From: Cokeromyces recurvatus
Taxonomy: Eukaryota > Mucoromycota > Mucoromycetes > Mucorales > Mucoraceae
NCBI RefSeq assembly: GCF_025118155.1
Contig: NW_026251387.1
Coordinates: forward strand, 124,001 to 188,000
Direction: 5' to 3'
DNA: 64,000 nucleotides
Shown here: positions 1 to 11,832 of the stretch, one piece after another
How positions within the stretch are numbered: position 1 is the first letter of the stretch
How the letters are laid out: the number at the start of each line of letters is the position of its first letter
Program-made: the position numbers and the translations under genes
Notes under the pieces: generated by a model
The model's database searches: none
What the model was told of the DNA's origin: nothing
Seen by the model: the letters and a program-made list of their open reading frames with translations, nothing else

Positions 1-56
<56 letters not shown>
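1..56. repeat. poly-A tract at the window edge
   Basis: An uninterrupted run of 56 A. It lies just past the 3' end of the minus-strand gene that stops at 89. Similar 30-50 nt A or T runs recur in many spacers of this window, so it looks like a property of this genome. Confidence 0.9.
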
Positions 57-60
<4 letters not shown>

Positions 61-88
61 TCGTTATTCTTTTATGATAAATAATGCT

Positions 89-2316
89 TTATTCAATTAA
101 AGAAAAATCAAATGGCTTAAATGCAGCTTTAAATTGTTCTGCATCTAACTTTTCTTCTTCTTCTGTTTGACTACATGCTTTCCAATCCTCACGTTCAGGG
201 ACACCTAATACGTTAGCAATCACCAATCTACAGATAAACATATAATCATTTAGAGTTTATAGTTATAAACACGCCTTTTATTATTATTAGTTACCTTCCA
301 AATTGCAAATTAAATCGTTCTCTAAATTGAAGTACATGAACTAAAGATTTACCGTTAGGTAAATCTAACTTGAAATAAGGAACATCTGGATTTTGCTATT
401 ATGTAGGGTCAAGTTAATTTTTTATAATCAATTTTAAATCTAGTTTACTTACAGGTACTTGATCTAAAAAGGTTATATTTGATAAAGCTGCTTGCTCTTT
501 AGCTATTTTTTCAAGTTGGTCAGATTTAGATTTTGGCACAGGGACTATTTGAATATGAGCATGAATAAGTCCCTTAGAAGATCCTCTTGATACTTCAAAT
601 ACTACCATATCTTGATCATATTTTTCAAATAAACGACGAATCGAAGCTTTATATTTTTCCAACTCTGTAATAACTTGAGTATGTGATTCTTCAGGAATCT
701 TGGCAAAAGTAGAATAATGATTAACTGGAATAACTAAGAGATGACCACCTCCAGGAACTTTACTATCTTTATCCTTAGATGAAACAACAGGTCCTTTTGC
801 TAATGTTACGTAAAGTTCAGTACCAATAGATACAATAAGATGCTTCTCTAGCTTAGGATTTGATAAACAAAACCAACATTCATCCACTACAAGAGGTTAA
901 AATTAAAGAGGATGCCTTTTTTTTTTTTTTTTTTTTTTTTGTAACTTACATTTGGGCTGTGCTGCTTGAGAATTTTTTACCATTCGTTGTGGACAAAATT
1001 TGATAAAATGACCGGGTTCATTACATATACGACATACATATCCCTCTGGTGGAATCTGCCTTTGTGGTTCATTATTACCAGCTTGTGGACAGTCTTTAAA
1101 GTAATGGCCGCCTTGATTACAGCGTTTACAAATATAATTTTCTGGTGGAGCATTTGATAATTTACTTCTCTTTGCCTCCTCTCCCCAAAAGAATGATCCA
1201 CCACCTTGGCGATCCTCTTCTCTCTCCTTTCTCTTGTTGCTTTCTAAAAATAAATTTGTAAATGGACATTCTGTTGTATTTTCAGGTAAAGTTTCCAGTA
1301 ATTCCTTTGAAGCCTTTGACATAGGAACTAAATTGAAAGCATAAAACCACTTTGAAAGCGAAATGAATTAATAGACGACATTAGACTATAAAGTTGCTTT
1401 TTTATTCTACAGACTTACTCTCTGTTTTTCTTTATTCAAGACATCACCTAAACCAATAAATCGAGTAGGATGTGGGGCAGATCTTTCTTCTGTCGCAGCC
1501 AACCCGCTCTTTATATTTTTATAAGGCTCACGTTCATAAAAGATGGATTGAGATGCAGCAAAATGATATCTAGGTTTTAATGCAGCGGCCAATTCTGAAA
1601 TATAAATAGATGATTTATCTTCATTGATTTGAATAGGGGATAAACTACTCAATTCAGATATACTTTTAGGCCATTCATACGTCAATAGAAAATCAACACC
1701 AGCTGGTAAAGTAACAGGCATGCGAGTGAGTCGTAAGTTTTGTATATCTTTTTTCGTATACGTAGAAGATGAGGTTGCTGTTTCATCATGTTTACCGGAA
1801 ATAAATGCCATCTTGAGTCCCTCTGAAGTTGTCAAAATCCCTTGTTTACCGAGATAATATAAATTGGAACAAATTTCCCCATCTGTTGCTTCAATATGCT
1901 TTTGAACAAAATCGGGCATAGGTTTATCTCCAATAATAAAATAAGTCATTATTGGAACTATATAAGTTTCATTCCTATTAGTGAGGAATCAAATATATAT
2001 ATGTATATATATATGTATACATATGTAAATGTTAAGAGGATATACCTTCTATTTTATTGTCAAGTAGTTCTTGGATAGAACCTTCATTTGTGTCATCATC
2101 AAAAAAATTGCCAGTGCATAAATGAACGTCAAAAGGACCATATTTCTCGTGTATTTGTTTGGTTTTTGCAAATAATTCTTTGAATTTACCATTAGTTGAT
2201 CCTGTTACAAGGCTAGAAAAAAAAAGAAGGGAGAGAGAGAGAGAGGATTCAATATTTATTATTTTTTATTTTCTGTAATGATTAAAGATAGTTTACACCT
2301 TATAATTATTTGACAT
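89..2316 (-). CDS. DRN1: CWF19-like protein 1 / Drn1 (lariat-debranching-associated splicing factor)
   Basis: Seven exons in transcription order: 2316-2297, 2212-2046, 1957-1419, 1349-950, 886-453, 395-295 and 227-89. They total exactly 600 codons (599 aa), with phases agreeing at every junction. The N-terminal part (about residues 1-250) is the metallophosphatase-like region of the CWF19L1/Drn1 family. Two CCHC zinc knuckles follow (about residues 316-329 and 348-361). Next comes the CwfJ C-terminal domain 1, beginning DECWFC, with a HIT-like IHAHIQ motif near residues 483-488. CwfJ domain 2 ends in FDFSLIE. Family knowledge: Drn1 binds the debranching enzyme Dbr1 and helps intron-lariat turnover. 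Exon 1 (MSNNYKV) is short, and the exon 4 acceptor is the less common AAG. The gene diverges from the SF3B3 gene at 3511. Confidence 0.93.
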
Positions 2317-2649
2317 TCTTGCGTCTAGTTTAAAAAAAAAATATGTATTAAAAAAAAAGGAAATTTTTTGATTTTCATAAAACGCAGTACTCTATTTTTT
2401 CTTCTAACATATACGGGCTTATAAAATACATTCGCGTCACTGTATTTTTTTTTTTTTTTTTTTCAATTAAAATGTAAGAGTCTCTTATACAGGATTATAG
2501 CCTAAAAAGAGATGGTTGCAAGAATTTTTAGAGACGATTAGAAACTTTTATTAGAGAACATTACTAACTTTGAAAAGAGATACAATAAAAGAGCTTGAAA
2601 CTCATTTTACCCAGAGGGGCTCTTTAACGAAGAAGGCAAATCGAGTAAC

Positions 2650-2697
<48 letters not shown>

Positions 2698-2740
2698 AAA
2701 GCGAAAGACTAATACTGACACCAAAAAGAAAGATTTAAAG
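2317..2740. other. spacer upstream of DRN1
   Basis: AT-rich DNA with a T17 run near 2446 and an A42 run at about 2654-2695. An open frame runs through the A tract as polylysine, but I do not accept it as a gene. Nothing else is recognisable until the transposase relic at 2741. Confidence 0.6.
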
Positions 2741-2956
2741 ATGAGCACTACATCATACCATATTGTAAAATGTGTCCAAACTGTCATGGATATATTTGAT
2801 AAGCATGATAACTATGGAGTTTATATTATCATTGACAAGTGTAAGATCCATGATACTGTTTTTGTGATAGAGGCGATAAACAATAGAGAATATAAATCAT
2901 TATTTACTCTTCTTCTTTTTTTTGGTAAAGTAGAGAGTAAAGATCAGAAAATATGA
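2741..2956 (+). pseudogene. decayed Tc1/mariner-type (DDE) transposase fragment
   Basis: A 71-residue plus-strand frame holds a recognisable piece of the C-terminal catalytic region of a Tc1-like transposase. DIFDKHDNYGVYIIIDKC is followed by KIHD, corresponding to the family pattern in which the second catalytic Asp sits in MDNAxIH. INNREYKSLF then corresponds to the RGYxxxFLPPYSP segment. The PPYSPxLNPIE block and the final Glu have decayed, and the frame ends right after a GKVESK stretch resembling WSKVK. There is no start region and no inverted repeats are visible nearby. It is an isolated relic between two splicing genes. The identification rests on motif memory. Confidence 0.6.
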
Positions 2957-3510
2957 TAGTTTTATTTGTATTTATTCAAAAAGAGGCATCATTGGAGTAT
3001 ATGTCAATTATTATTACTTGAACAATAAAATATAAGATACTTTTTTTTTTGTTTAACCACATCTTTAACAGCCAACAACTGAACTATCACAGAGGTAAAA
3101 TTAATCGTTTGCTTCTCAGTGTATAAAATATAAAATGTAGCAGAATTTCATGTTCAAAGCGAGCCTGTTTTAGTTGTTTTCTTTCTCTCTTTCTCTCTCT
3201 CTCTTTTTTTTTTTTTCTTTTTTTTAGGTTTATTTTTCATCTATATCTTTGAAATCTCTGATTATATTTTTGTCAATTTAATTTACTATTTACACCGTTA
3301 ATGTTAAACTGATGCCAATCTCAATTCTTCAGTTTTTCAAATAAACATAAACAACTAGCTTTTTTTTTTTTTTTCTTTTTTGACGAATGGAAACGATAAT
3401 TCTTGGGAAAAAAAAGTCACTTTTTTTTTTTTCCTTCAAACGCGACAAAAAATAAAAAGAGGGAGACAAATTTATAAGATTCTTTAATTATTGTAGTTGT
3501 TTAAATAATC
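2957..3510. other. upstream region of RSE1
   Basis: AT-rich spacer with several pyrimidine runs (a CT-rich block at 3180-3227, T tracts at 3361-3380 and 3421-3433) leading to the RSE1 start codon. It presumably holds the promoter. No gene is seen. Confidence 0.5.
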
Positions 3511-6500
3511 ATGTTTTTATATAATATTACTTTGAATCCAACGTCAGCCATTAATCAGGCTATTCATGGCAACTTTTCCGGTACTAAACAACAAGAGATA
3601 ATTGTAGCGAGGCAAACTCGCTTAGAATTATTACGTCCCGATCCAACTTCTGGAAAAGTACATACCATCTTGACCCATGAATGTTTTGGTTTAATTCGTT
3701 GCATAGTGCCATTCCGACTAACAGGTGGAAATAAAGGTAACTTCAAATGAGTTAACATGAAAAAAAAAATAGAGAGCAAGAAAAAAAAAAGCTTTATAGG
3801 ATTTTATTAATTGTTTTATTTTATATAGATTATGTGGTTGTAGGTTCAGATTCAGGTCGTATTGTCATTTTAGAATATAATCCAGCAAAGAATACGTTTG
3901 ATAGAATACATCAAGAAACACATGGTAAAACAGGATGCCGTCGTATTGTGCCAGGTCAGTACTTGGCTGCTGATCCTAAAGGCCGTGCTGTTATGATTGC
4001 TGCTGTTGAAAAACAAAAACTTGTTTATATTCTTAACCGTGATTCAGCTGCGAACTTGACTATTTCATCACCTTTAGAAGCTCATAAAAGCCATACAATT
4101 ATTCATCATATTGCAGCTATCGATGTTGGATTTGAAAACCCTATGTTTGCTTGTTTAGAAGTTGACTATACTGATGCCGATACTGATCCAACAGGAGAAG
4201 CATGTAAAGAAGCCGAAAAGATGTTAACATATTATGAATTAGATCTTGGTTTAAATCATGTTGTTAGAAAATGGAGTGAAGCAGTTGATCGCAATGCCAA
4301 TTTACTTATACCAGGTATATACATACATACATACATACATATATGAATATAGAAAAGAAAAATATTAAATACAGCTATTATATCTAGTTCCTGGTGGTAA
4401 TGATGGTCCCTCAGGTGTATTAGTTTGTTCAGAGAACTTTATTGCTTATAAACATCCTGAAAATGAAGAGCTTCGTATTCCTATTCCTCGACGTGCCCAA
4501 CCTTTGGAAGATCCCACACGAGGTATTATTATTTCTACTTTTGTTGTTCATAGAATGCGTGTAGATAAAAAGACACAATTCTTCTTTTTACTTCAATCTG
4601 AAGAGGGTGATCTTTATAAAGTAACAATGGATCATGACCAAGGTGTAGTAAATGGTATGACAATTAAATATTTTGATACAATTCCTGTTGCTACTTCTCT
4701 TTGTATTTTAAAGAGTGGCTTCTTGTTTGCTGCAAATGAATTTGGTAATCAGTAAGTATAAACAAGAAAAAAAAAGTCTAAGATATACATACATGTCTTT
4801 CTTTTTTTTTTTCTTTTTTTTTTTCTTTTTTTGTTACTTATATCAATTTACTATTCTCTCTCTTTTCTTCTTTTTAGTCACAACTACTTCTTTGAAAGTC
4901 TTGGTGATGATGATGATGATCCAGAAATCTCCTCTGCTGATTATATGGAAGCAGAAGCTGAACAGGAAGAAAGACCTTTTGTATACTTTAAACCACGTCC
5001 ATTAAAGAATCTATCACTTGTTGATGAATTAACTTCGATGGCACCATTAATGGATTCAAAAGTATTAAACTTGGCAGATGAGGATTCACCACGTATTTAT
5101 TCTATTTGTGGTAGAGGACCTCAGTCTACATTCCGTATTTTAAATCAAGGTTTGGAAGCAGCAGAACTAGCTGTTAGTGAATTACCTGGTAATCCTAGTG
5201 CTGTTTGGACTACAAAATTAAAAGCAGATGATGAATTTCATGCTTATATTGTTGTTTCATTTGCAAATGCTACGCTTGTATTGTCTATTGGTGAAACAGT
5301 TGAAGAAGTGACAGATACTGGATTTCTGACAGATGAACCTACATTAGCCGTTCAACAAATTGGTGAAGATGCACTTGTTCAAGTTCATCCTAAGGGTATC
5401 CGTTACATTCGTGCAGGTGGAAGAGTGAATGAATGGAGAACACCTAATGGTCAAGCCATTACTGTAGCTGCTACAAATAGCCGTCAGGTTATTATTGCCC
5501 TTTCTGGAGGTGAATTGGTTTATTTTGAATTGGATAATATGGGACAATTAAATGAACATCAAGAACGTAAGAGAATGTCTTCCGTTGTTTCTGCTTTATC
5601 TTTAGGTGATGTCCCTGAGGGTCGCCAGCGTTCACGTTATTTAGCAGTGGGTTGTGAAGATCAAACTGTACGTATTTTAAATTTAGATCCTGATAGTTGT
5701 TTAGAAGCTGTTTCAATGCAAGCAGTTCAAGGTGTCCCTTCTAGTTTATGTATTGTAGAAATGATGGATACAGGTGTTGAATTAGGTCATGGTACAACTT
5801 ACTTAAATATTGGTTTGAGTAATGGTGTCTTACTTCGTACTATCTTGGATACCGTTACAGGTCAACTATCTGATACACGTACCCGTTTTATTGGTGCCAA
5901 AAGCGTCAAATTATTTAAAATTACTATTCAAAATCATCCTGCTGTTTTAGCTTTATCAACAAGACCTTGGGTTACATATACATTCCAAAATAGACTTTAT
6001 TTAACACCTCTTAGCTATGAGATGTTAGAATATGGTAGTGCGTTTATTAGTGAACAATGCCGTGAAGGTGTGGTTGCGATTGCAGGAAATACTTTAAGGT
6101 AGTTAATAATAGTAGTACAGGAGATATGCATCTATGTATATGTAGACTTATTTTTCTTTCCCTTTCTTTTTTTTTTTTTTTTTATTAGAATTTTCACCAT
6201 CGAAAAGCTTGGTAATATATTTAATCAGATATCTATTCCATTGAAATATACGCCTAGAAAATTTGCACTTCATCCACCTTCTAGAACATTTGTCGTTGTT
6301 GAGAGTGACCATGCAACATTTTCCCCTGAAGCTAAAATGAAGGGACTTGAAGAAAAAGAAAAGGAAGGATTTGAGATTGACGCTGATATTACAAACTTGG
6401 ATCCTCTTCAGTTTGGTAATGTACGTAATGTTGCAGGACGATGGGCTAGTTGCATTCAACTTATAGAACCTTTCCAAAGCAATGTTATCCAGACAATTGA

Positions 6501-7604
6501 ATTGGAGGAAAATGAAGCGGCATTTAGTGTGGCCATGGTTCAATTCCATACAAACCCTCATGCCTCTGATCCTTCTGAGCAATTTGTAGTAGTAGGTACA
6601 GGCCAAAACGTGACACTCTCCCCTCGCTCCTGTACAGCAGGTTATCTCCGTGTATATCGAGTTGTTCAAGGTGAAGAGGGACATCTTCATCTTAACTTCA
6701 TTCATCGAACTCCTCTAGATGAAGTTCCTTATGCCTTATTAGCCTTCCAAGGTCGTTTATTAGTTGGTGCAGGTAAAGCACTTCGTATTTATGATATTGG
6801 TAAAAAGAAAATGTTAAGAAAATGTGAGACAAAGACATTACCCAATTGCATTGTATCACTTCATACACAAGGACATCGTATCCTTGCCACTGATGTTCAA
6901 GAATCTGTACATTATATTATTTATAAGCATGCTGATAATCGTCTTGTCATCTTTGCAGATGATACTGTGCCTCGTTGGATGACAGCATCGACTATGGTAG
7001 ATTATGAAACAATAGCAGGCGGTGATAAATTTGGTAATTTCTTTGTTAATCGTTTACCAGAATCTATATCGCGTGAAATAGATGAAGATACGACTGGTAA
7101 TCGTATTTATCATGAAAAGGGCTACTTAAATGGTGCCCCTAATAAGGTAAATTATAAATAGATGTACATTTCATTCCATTGTCTTGTCTTTTATTCATTT
7201 GTACATGTATATAGGTTGAAAACTTGTGCGAATATTTTACTGGCGATATTATTACTTCCATCCATAGAACAACGCTGTTGTCAGGTGGACGTGAAGTTCT
7301 TTTGGCTACTTCATTATTAGGCTCTATTTCGATTTATGTTCCATTTATATCTAAAGAAGATGTTGACTTTTTCCAAATGCTAGAGATGCATATGCGTGCA
7401 GAAGCACCGCCACTTGCTGGACGGGATCATTTACTTTATAGAAGTTACTATACACCAGTTCGATCTGTTATTGATGGTGATTTATGTGAACAGTTCAATT
7501 CACTACCTGCTGAGAAGAAGCGTATGATTGCTGAAGAATTAGATCGTCCTGTTGCTGATGTACAGAAGAAGATTGAAGATATGCGTATAAGATCAGGATT
7601 TTAA
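3511..7604 (+). CDS. RSE1: SF3b subunit 3 / pre-mRNA-splicing factor Rse1
   Basis: Six exons: 3511-3736, 3829-4314, 4388-4751, 4878-6098, 6189-7146 and 7215-7604. They give 1215 codons (1214 aa), against 1217 aa in human SF3B3. The alignment is essentially co-linear: [14 protein letters not shown] at the start, [12 protein letters not shown] and [16 protein letters not shown] in the middle, and [11 protein letters not shown] plus [18 protein letters not shown] near the end. The fold is the three-beta-propeller CPSF-A/DDB1 type. An acidic DDDDD patch lies at the start of exon 4. Family role: a core SF3b component of U2 snRNP needed for branch-site recognition in the nucleus. It is transcribed divergently from DRN1, which acts later in the intron cycle. 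Confidence 0.97.
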
Positions 7605-7671
7605 TAATTGATCAAAAGAAAGAAAATAGAATAAAAATTGCGAGCTAAAATATATTCTAAACTTGAAAAGC

Positions 7672-7712
<41 letters not shown>

Positions 7713-8012
7713 GTCATTTGTATTAAAGTATCTATTCTAAAAAAAAAGGCAAATATATTTCAAATCAAATTGATATCTCTTAAATATGCTTAAAACAGTA
7801 GCGCATTTGCCTTAACCAAATGTTTATAATAAATAGATTAGATTTATGCGTAACTTTGTTAAGTTAGATGAATTAAAAAAAAAAAGAGAGAAAAAAGGGC
7901 TTTACAAAATTTTTGATAAATCACGTCCTCTTTTTTTTTTTTTTTTCTTTTTTTTTCTTTTCTTTTCTTTTCATAATTTTTTTTTCTTTTTTTTTTTTTT
8001 GTACACATATAA
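7605..8012. other. spacer between RSE1 and the TPR gene
   Basis: Holds a run of about 38 A at 7673-7709 and a T-rich stretch (7931-8000) directly before the next start codon. No gene is recognisable. Confidence 0.6.
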
Positions 8013-8673
8013 ATGGGAACTCCTGAAGAGAATTTTGAAAAAGGTGTTGAGCTTCGTTTAGCTGGCAATGAAGCTTTTAAGAAGCAAGAATTTAAACAAG
8101 GCATGAAATTGAAATAGGTTTATAATTAGTGTTGTTGCTATATTTATTCTAAAAAAAAAAATAAAAAAAATAAACTCTTTCTTTTTCCAGCTTTGACCCA
8201 TTACTATAACGCCTTACTTTACTTGAAAGCAGTAGGTGGACAAAAGAAAGAAAATGAACTTAATTCCAAAAGTAATGAACAACTTGTGATGATTTATAAT
8301 AACATGACAGCTGTTTTCGCGAAACAAGAACGCTGGGATCGTGTTTTATTTTATGCAAAGAAAGCAAATGAGATTGACCCTAAAAATACAAAATCAAAAT
8401 TTAGAATGGGTCAAGCTTATTTAAGAATGGAAAATATTGAATCAGCAAAGAGTCTCCTTGAAGAAGTGTTGAAACAAAATCCCGATGGTACTGTGTATAT
8501 TGGACAAATCTTATAAGTGTTGTTGTTTAACTTTTTTTTTATTTTATATTATAGATGGTCTCGTTAAACAAGAATTGAATAAAGTTCAAATTGCCAAGAA
8601 GCAAATGGATGATAAAGAAAAGATGATTTATAGAGCTATGATGAGTAGGCTTGCACAACAAGAAAAGAAATAA
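8013..8673 (+). CDS. small TPR protein, TTC9-like
   Basis: Three exons: 8013-8100, 8191-8487 and 8555-8673, giving 167 aa. Three tetratricopeptide-like helix pairs are visible. The first is GVELRLAGNEAFKKQEFKQALTHYYNALLYLK split across exons 1 and 2. The second contains IYNNMTAVFAKQERWDRVL. The third contains SKFRMGQAYLRMENIESAKSLLEEVL. Order and length resemble the TTC9 family. The first intron appears to use a GC donor (AAG|GCATGA at 8101), because the only nearby GT lies beyond an in-frame TAG. The partner is unknown; TPR proteins of this size are often co-chaperone-like adaptors, which is inference. Confidence 0.8.
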
Positions 8674-8762
8674 ACGATAAGTATAAATGATATTTTAATA
8701 TCTATTATTATTATTGTTATTATTGTTATTTGGAAAATGGTATACGGGGAGGAAAGAATGAA

Positions 8763-9311
8763 TTAAGAAGGAGTAGGTAATTCAGTCAATGCCATGATCA
8801 TTATAAACACTACAAATATCATGATAAGTGTTGCTACTAAATAGCCCATCCAGCCCTGACCAACCCAAAGTAATCTTTTTACAATTTGTCGTTGATTTTT
8901 GAAATAACTATAAAGAGAATAAATAAAGCAAATGAATCCAAGGCCTACAAATATATAAGATATAATTTTTGAGTTCATCGTCTTGGGCTCATTTGCCCAT
9001 GGAAAAGAATAAGAAGGTGCAAAATTTTTTGTTGAAAAATCTAATAATGTTATGAATCCTACATGTGGTATTATTCGTATTAATGGAAGGGGTTTTGGTT
9101 TTATTTTAGTTTTTATTGTTTTACCAATTAATGCTAATGTTGTGCCTGTTCTAATCCAAGTTAATAAATTGCGTTCATTAGCAAGATGATCTCTTGGATC
9201 AGGACCATCAACAACAGTATGGACTGAAAGATCTAAATATTTAAACACGGTTGAACATTTCTCATCATTACAAAGAATAAATTTCTCGGGCGCTTGTAAC
9301 TCTGCATCCAT
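8763..9311 (-). CDS. DUF202-domain membrane protein
   Basis: Single exon of 182 aa from the ATG at 9311. The DUF202 signature NERNLLTWIRTGTTLALIG is clear. Hydrophobic segments follow at PLIRIIPHVGFITLL, IISYIFVGLGFICFIYSLY and YLVATLIMIFVVFIMIM, giving three or four membrane helices. The frame stays open 20 codons further upstream, but those codons look like an intron or leader ending in a good TTTGTGTAG acceptor. I therefore start at MDAEL, and a 5'-UTR intron is possible. DUF202 proteins resemble the membrane module of the vacuolar transporter chaperone complex. The function of stand-alone members is unknown. The gene converges with the TPR gene, 89 bp away. Confidence 0.75.
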   Translation of the reverse strand: MDAELQAPEKFILCNDEKCSTVFKYLDLSVHTVVDGPDPRDHLANERNLLTWIRTGTTLALIGKTIKTKIKPKPLPLIRIIPHVGFITLLDFSTKNFAPSYSFPWANEPKTMNSKIISYIFVGLGFICFIYSLYSYFKNQRQIVKRLLWVGQGWMGYLVATLIMIFVVFIMIMALTELPTPS

Positions 9312-10050
9312 TGTAGCATCTACACAAAGGGAAATAAAAGAAAAAAAAAATAGAGAAGTGTAGGAAAGCACATGTTACAGCATGATGATAAAAAAAAAAG
9401 TACAGGTTAAATATATAACCGTTTTATTGCGAAGTGATCATTTCCATATAAATATAGAATGTTGCTATTGGGAAAACTTTACAAGAAAAAAAAAAAAAGG
9501 ACCAGTATTTTCCATCTCTATAATAAATACACAAAAGAGCATTAAAGATGCTATAAAGTCTTTTGATAAAATACACTTTTTTTTTTTTTATTTATTTAAT
9601 CATTTGAAAACATATAAATCACAGATATTAGGAGAAATCTATCTACTTGAATTCCTCTACAGTCTTTGAGCTATATTCTCGTTCTTTGCAGAAATCGGTT
9701 TAAAAATCGACAGACACAGCCATAATGAATTTAGTGTAGCAAAGACAAGGACTTCTTGTTATTATTTAAGATAGTGTTTTTCTATTAAACGAATCATTTT
9801 TAACAGGCATTTATGTTTCTTTGATTGAAGCAAAAAACTATAAAATGCAACAAATAGAATGCAACTGTATTAATAACAGTCACTACCTGCATATTATTTA
9901 GTATTTAAGAAATAATTCTTCTTGTAACATCTTTCATGCATACTTTCCCACACTAAAATAGAATTATCACAAGACTGTAGGACTGCTTTATTAAAAAAAA
10001 AAGTATAAAAAAGGCTGCTTTGTTAGTTTCTTCGCTATTTTTTTTATCTG

Positions 10051-10172
10051 TCTTTGGGCATGTGTTCTGGGATATATGCCTTGGGTATATGCATTGGATT
10101 ATATGCCTTAGTAGGGTATATAATCCAGTGTTTATGTTTTAGGGATATGTCTTAGGATATGTGCCCAAAGGC
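10051..10172. repeat. imperfect ~120-bp palindrome
   Basis: The left half, beginning CTTTGGGCATGTG, pairs with the right half ending ATGTGCCCAAAG. GGATTATATGCC in the left half pairs with GGGTATATAATCC in the right. The left half also carries near-direct repeats of GGATATATGCCTT. It would fold into a long mismatched hairpin. It could be a degenerate foldback or MITE remnant. No target-site duplication was identified. Confidence 0.55.
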
Positions 10173-10450
10173 ATTTCTTTTTTTATTTTTTTCACAAAAA
10201 ATAATAAAAAAAATGAAAAAAGTTATATACATATTATTGTAGAAAACACGGGATTGATCAGATTAATAAAAGGATACTGTAGTTATTGCAAATAATGAGT
10301 GCAAAACTTTCAAAAGTAATAAACAATTGTTATTGTATATAATAAATAAACGTGACATTCTTGCTTTAAAGACAGTGTCTAAACTTGTGAAAAGTGTGCT
10401 TATAATACTATCAAAAATATGTTTATTAAATTTATTATAAAATATTAGCC

Positions 10451-10487
10451 CCCCCCTCCCTCCTGCATAATATCAAAGGGAGGGGGG
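10451..10487. repeat. perfect 11-bp G/C hairpin
   Basis: CCCCCCTCCCT (10451-10461) and AGGGAGGGGGG (10477-10487) are exact reverse complements around a 15-nt loop. So many consecutive G/C bases are unusual in this AT-rich window. Confidence 0.7.
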
Positions 10488-11103
10488 AAAGTTGGGGAAC
10501 AATCATACCATTGCCTTCTTGAATATAGAACAGAGAATGTGTACGGGCAAATATATACGTTCAATGAGTCTTAATTTCACTCGAAATACTACTTTAGTTA
10601 GGTCTATTTATCACTCTTCATCCCAGTCGTCTTTCTATTTATTCTATTATTAATGATCTAATCCGGGCATAGTACTCGTTTAAATCCAAGAGAATTCTTC
10701 AAATCTGACTTTTCATGATTTCATAAATAAGTGTTTTCTTGGTAGCAAGCAAAAAAAAAAAAAATTACACTTAAAACCAATTGCTTGTATCATAATGACT
10801 ATATGAAAGGTAGTTTATATAGGTTTGTTTATTTGTTAAAAGCTTCTTTATTTTATTTTTAAAAGATGTACAACCTATAGAGCTGAAACATAAGCATTCA
10901 TAGTAATCTATCTTTAGGATTGTTTCAAGACATGATACATCTTGTACTACAATTATAGATAGCAGCAGGTGATATTGAGATATGTAATCAATGTGATCAT
11001 ACTTGAAGATAACAAAAGAAGAATGATAAAGTAGTTTACGCAATCATATTATACATTTTATTATTATTATGAGTAGTGAATTAAAATGACTGTCTTCTCC
11101 CTC

Positions 11104-11526
11104 TTAATTTGTATTCATATTATTCAGTAAGGAAGGATCTTTTTCAAGTACAAGTGCACGAAGCCATTTAGCTTCCTTTTCTAATTCTTGTACTCTTCTT
11201 TCAAGCACTTCTACTTTATGTGTCATTTCTTTGGCTGTTTTTTCAAGTGCCTGTTCTCTTAATTTCTTTTTCATACGGAATCTGGCAGATGCCGCTGTAT
11301 TCCTTCTTCTTTTATCTTCTTCAATCGCTTCTCTTTCTTCTTCATTTAATTCTTTTGTTGTGAGCGTTGATTTACGCTTCTTTATAGATGGTGTTATGGG
11401 TGTTTGAATAGGTGTTATGGGTAATATACTATTAGTAGTATTTGGTTGAACTGGTGCAGGAGCAATTTTAGGTAATAATGGTTGTTGAGGTTGCAGTTGT
11501 TGAAGAGACGTTGGCAATAAATATTG

Positions 11527-11574
<48 letters not shown>

Positions 11575-11832
11575 TAAATACGATGCTAATAAATCATCAT
11601 TTTGGTCATTGTTATTCTCATTAAAATTGCCTAAATTCGTAAGAGCTGCAAAAAGATCTTCTGAATGTTCTAACGTAATTTTATATGAATCATCTTGTAT
11701 AGCGGATCCTGGCTTTGTATCAAATGTAAACTGTGCATTTGCCCAAATAGAAAGTTCTTCATTAAGTGCTTCTTCTGAGATGGGCACAGGTGAATCGTCT
11801 CCAAGCAAATTTAATGATGAAATATAAGACAT
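11104..11832 (-). CDS. bZIP transcription factor, CYS3-like
   Basis: Intronless, 242 aa. The C-terminal third carries a bZIP domain. Its basic region, with EDKRRRNTAASARFRMKKK followed by REQALEKTAKEM, is very close to that of Neurospora CYS3. A leucine-zipper coiled coil follows (VEVLERRVQELEKEAKWLRALVL). The N-terminal half is acidic and Asn/Gln-rich, with a run of about 16 Asn (ATT/ATA repeat on the plus strand) and a Gln/Pro stretch, as expected of an activation region. CYS3-type factors switch on sulfur assimilation genes when sulfur is scarce. That role is inferred from the basic region only. Confidence 0.85.
11527..11574. repeat. ATT trinucleotide repeat
   Basis: About sixteen ATT units on the plus strand encode the polyasparagine tract of the CYS3-like bZIP protein. 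Probably length-variable. Confidence 0.85.

Larger units (their letters stand above)
9312..11103. other. gene-poor spacer
   Basis: 1.8 kb of AT-rich DNA with only short, low-complexity open frames. Two structured elements stand out and are listed separately: an imperfect palindrome at 10051-10172 and a G/C hairpin at 10451-10487. The first few hundred bases upstream of 9311 may hold the DUF202 promoter. Confidence 0.6.

Noticed and set aside
2570..2740. Extension of the transposase relic upstream through a polylysine stretch
   Set aside because: The reading crosses a 42-A homopolymer; only the part from 2741 resembles a protein family.
9312..9371. Upstream extension of the DUF202 protein (MLSYTSLFFFSFISL) as a signal peptide
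   Set aside because: The sequence looks like a pyrimidine-rich intron end (TTTGTGTAG) and not coding; start placed at MDAEL.
10771..11043. 90-codon minus-strand frame
   Set aside because: AT-rich composition, no motif and no splice-linked neighbours.
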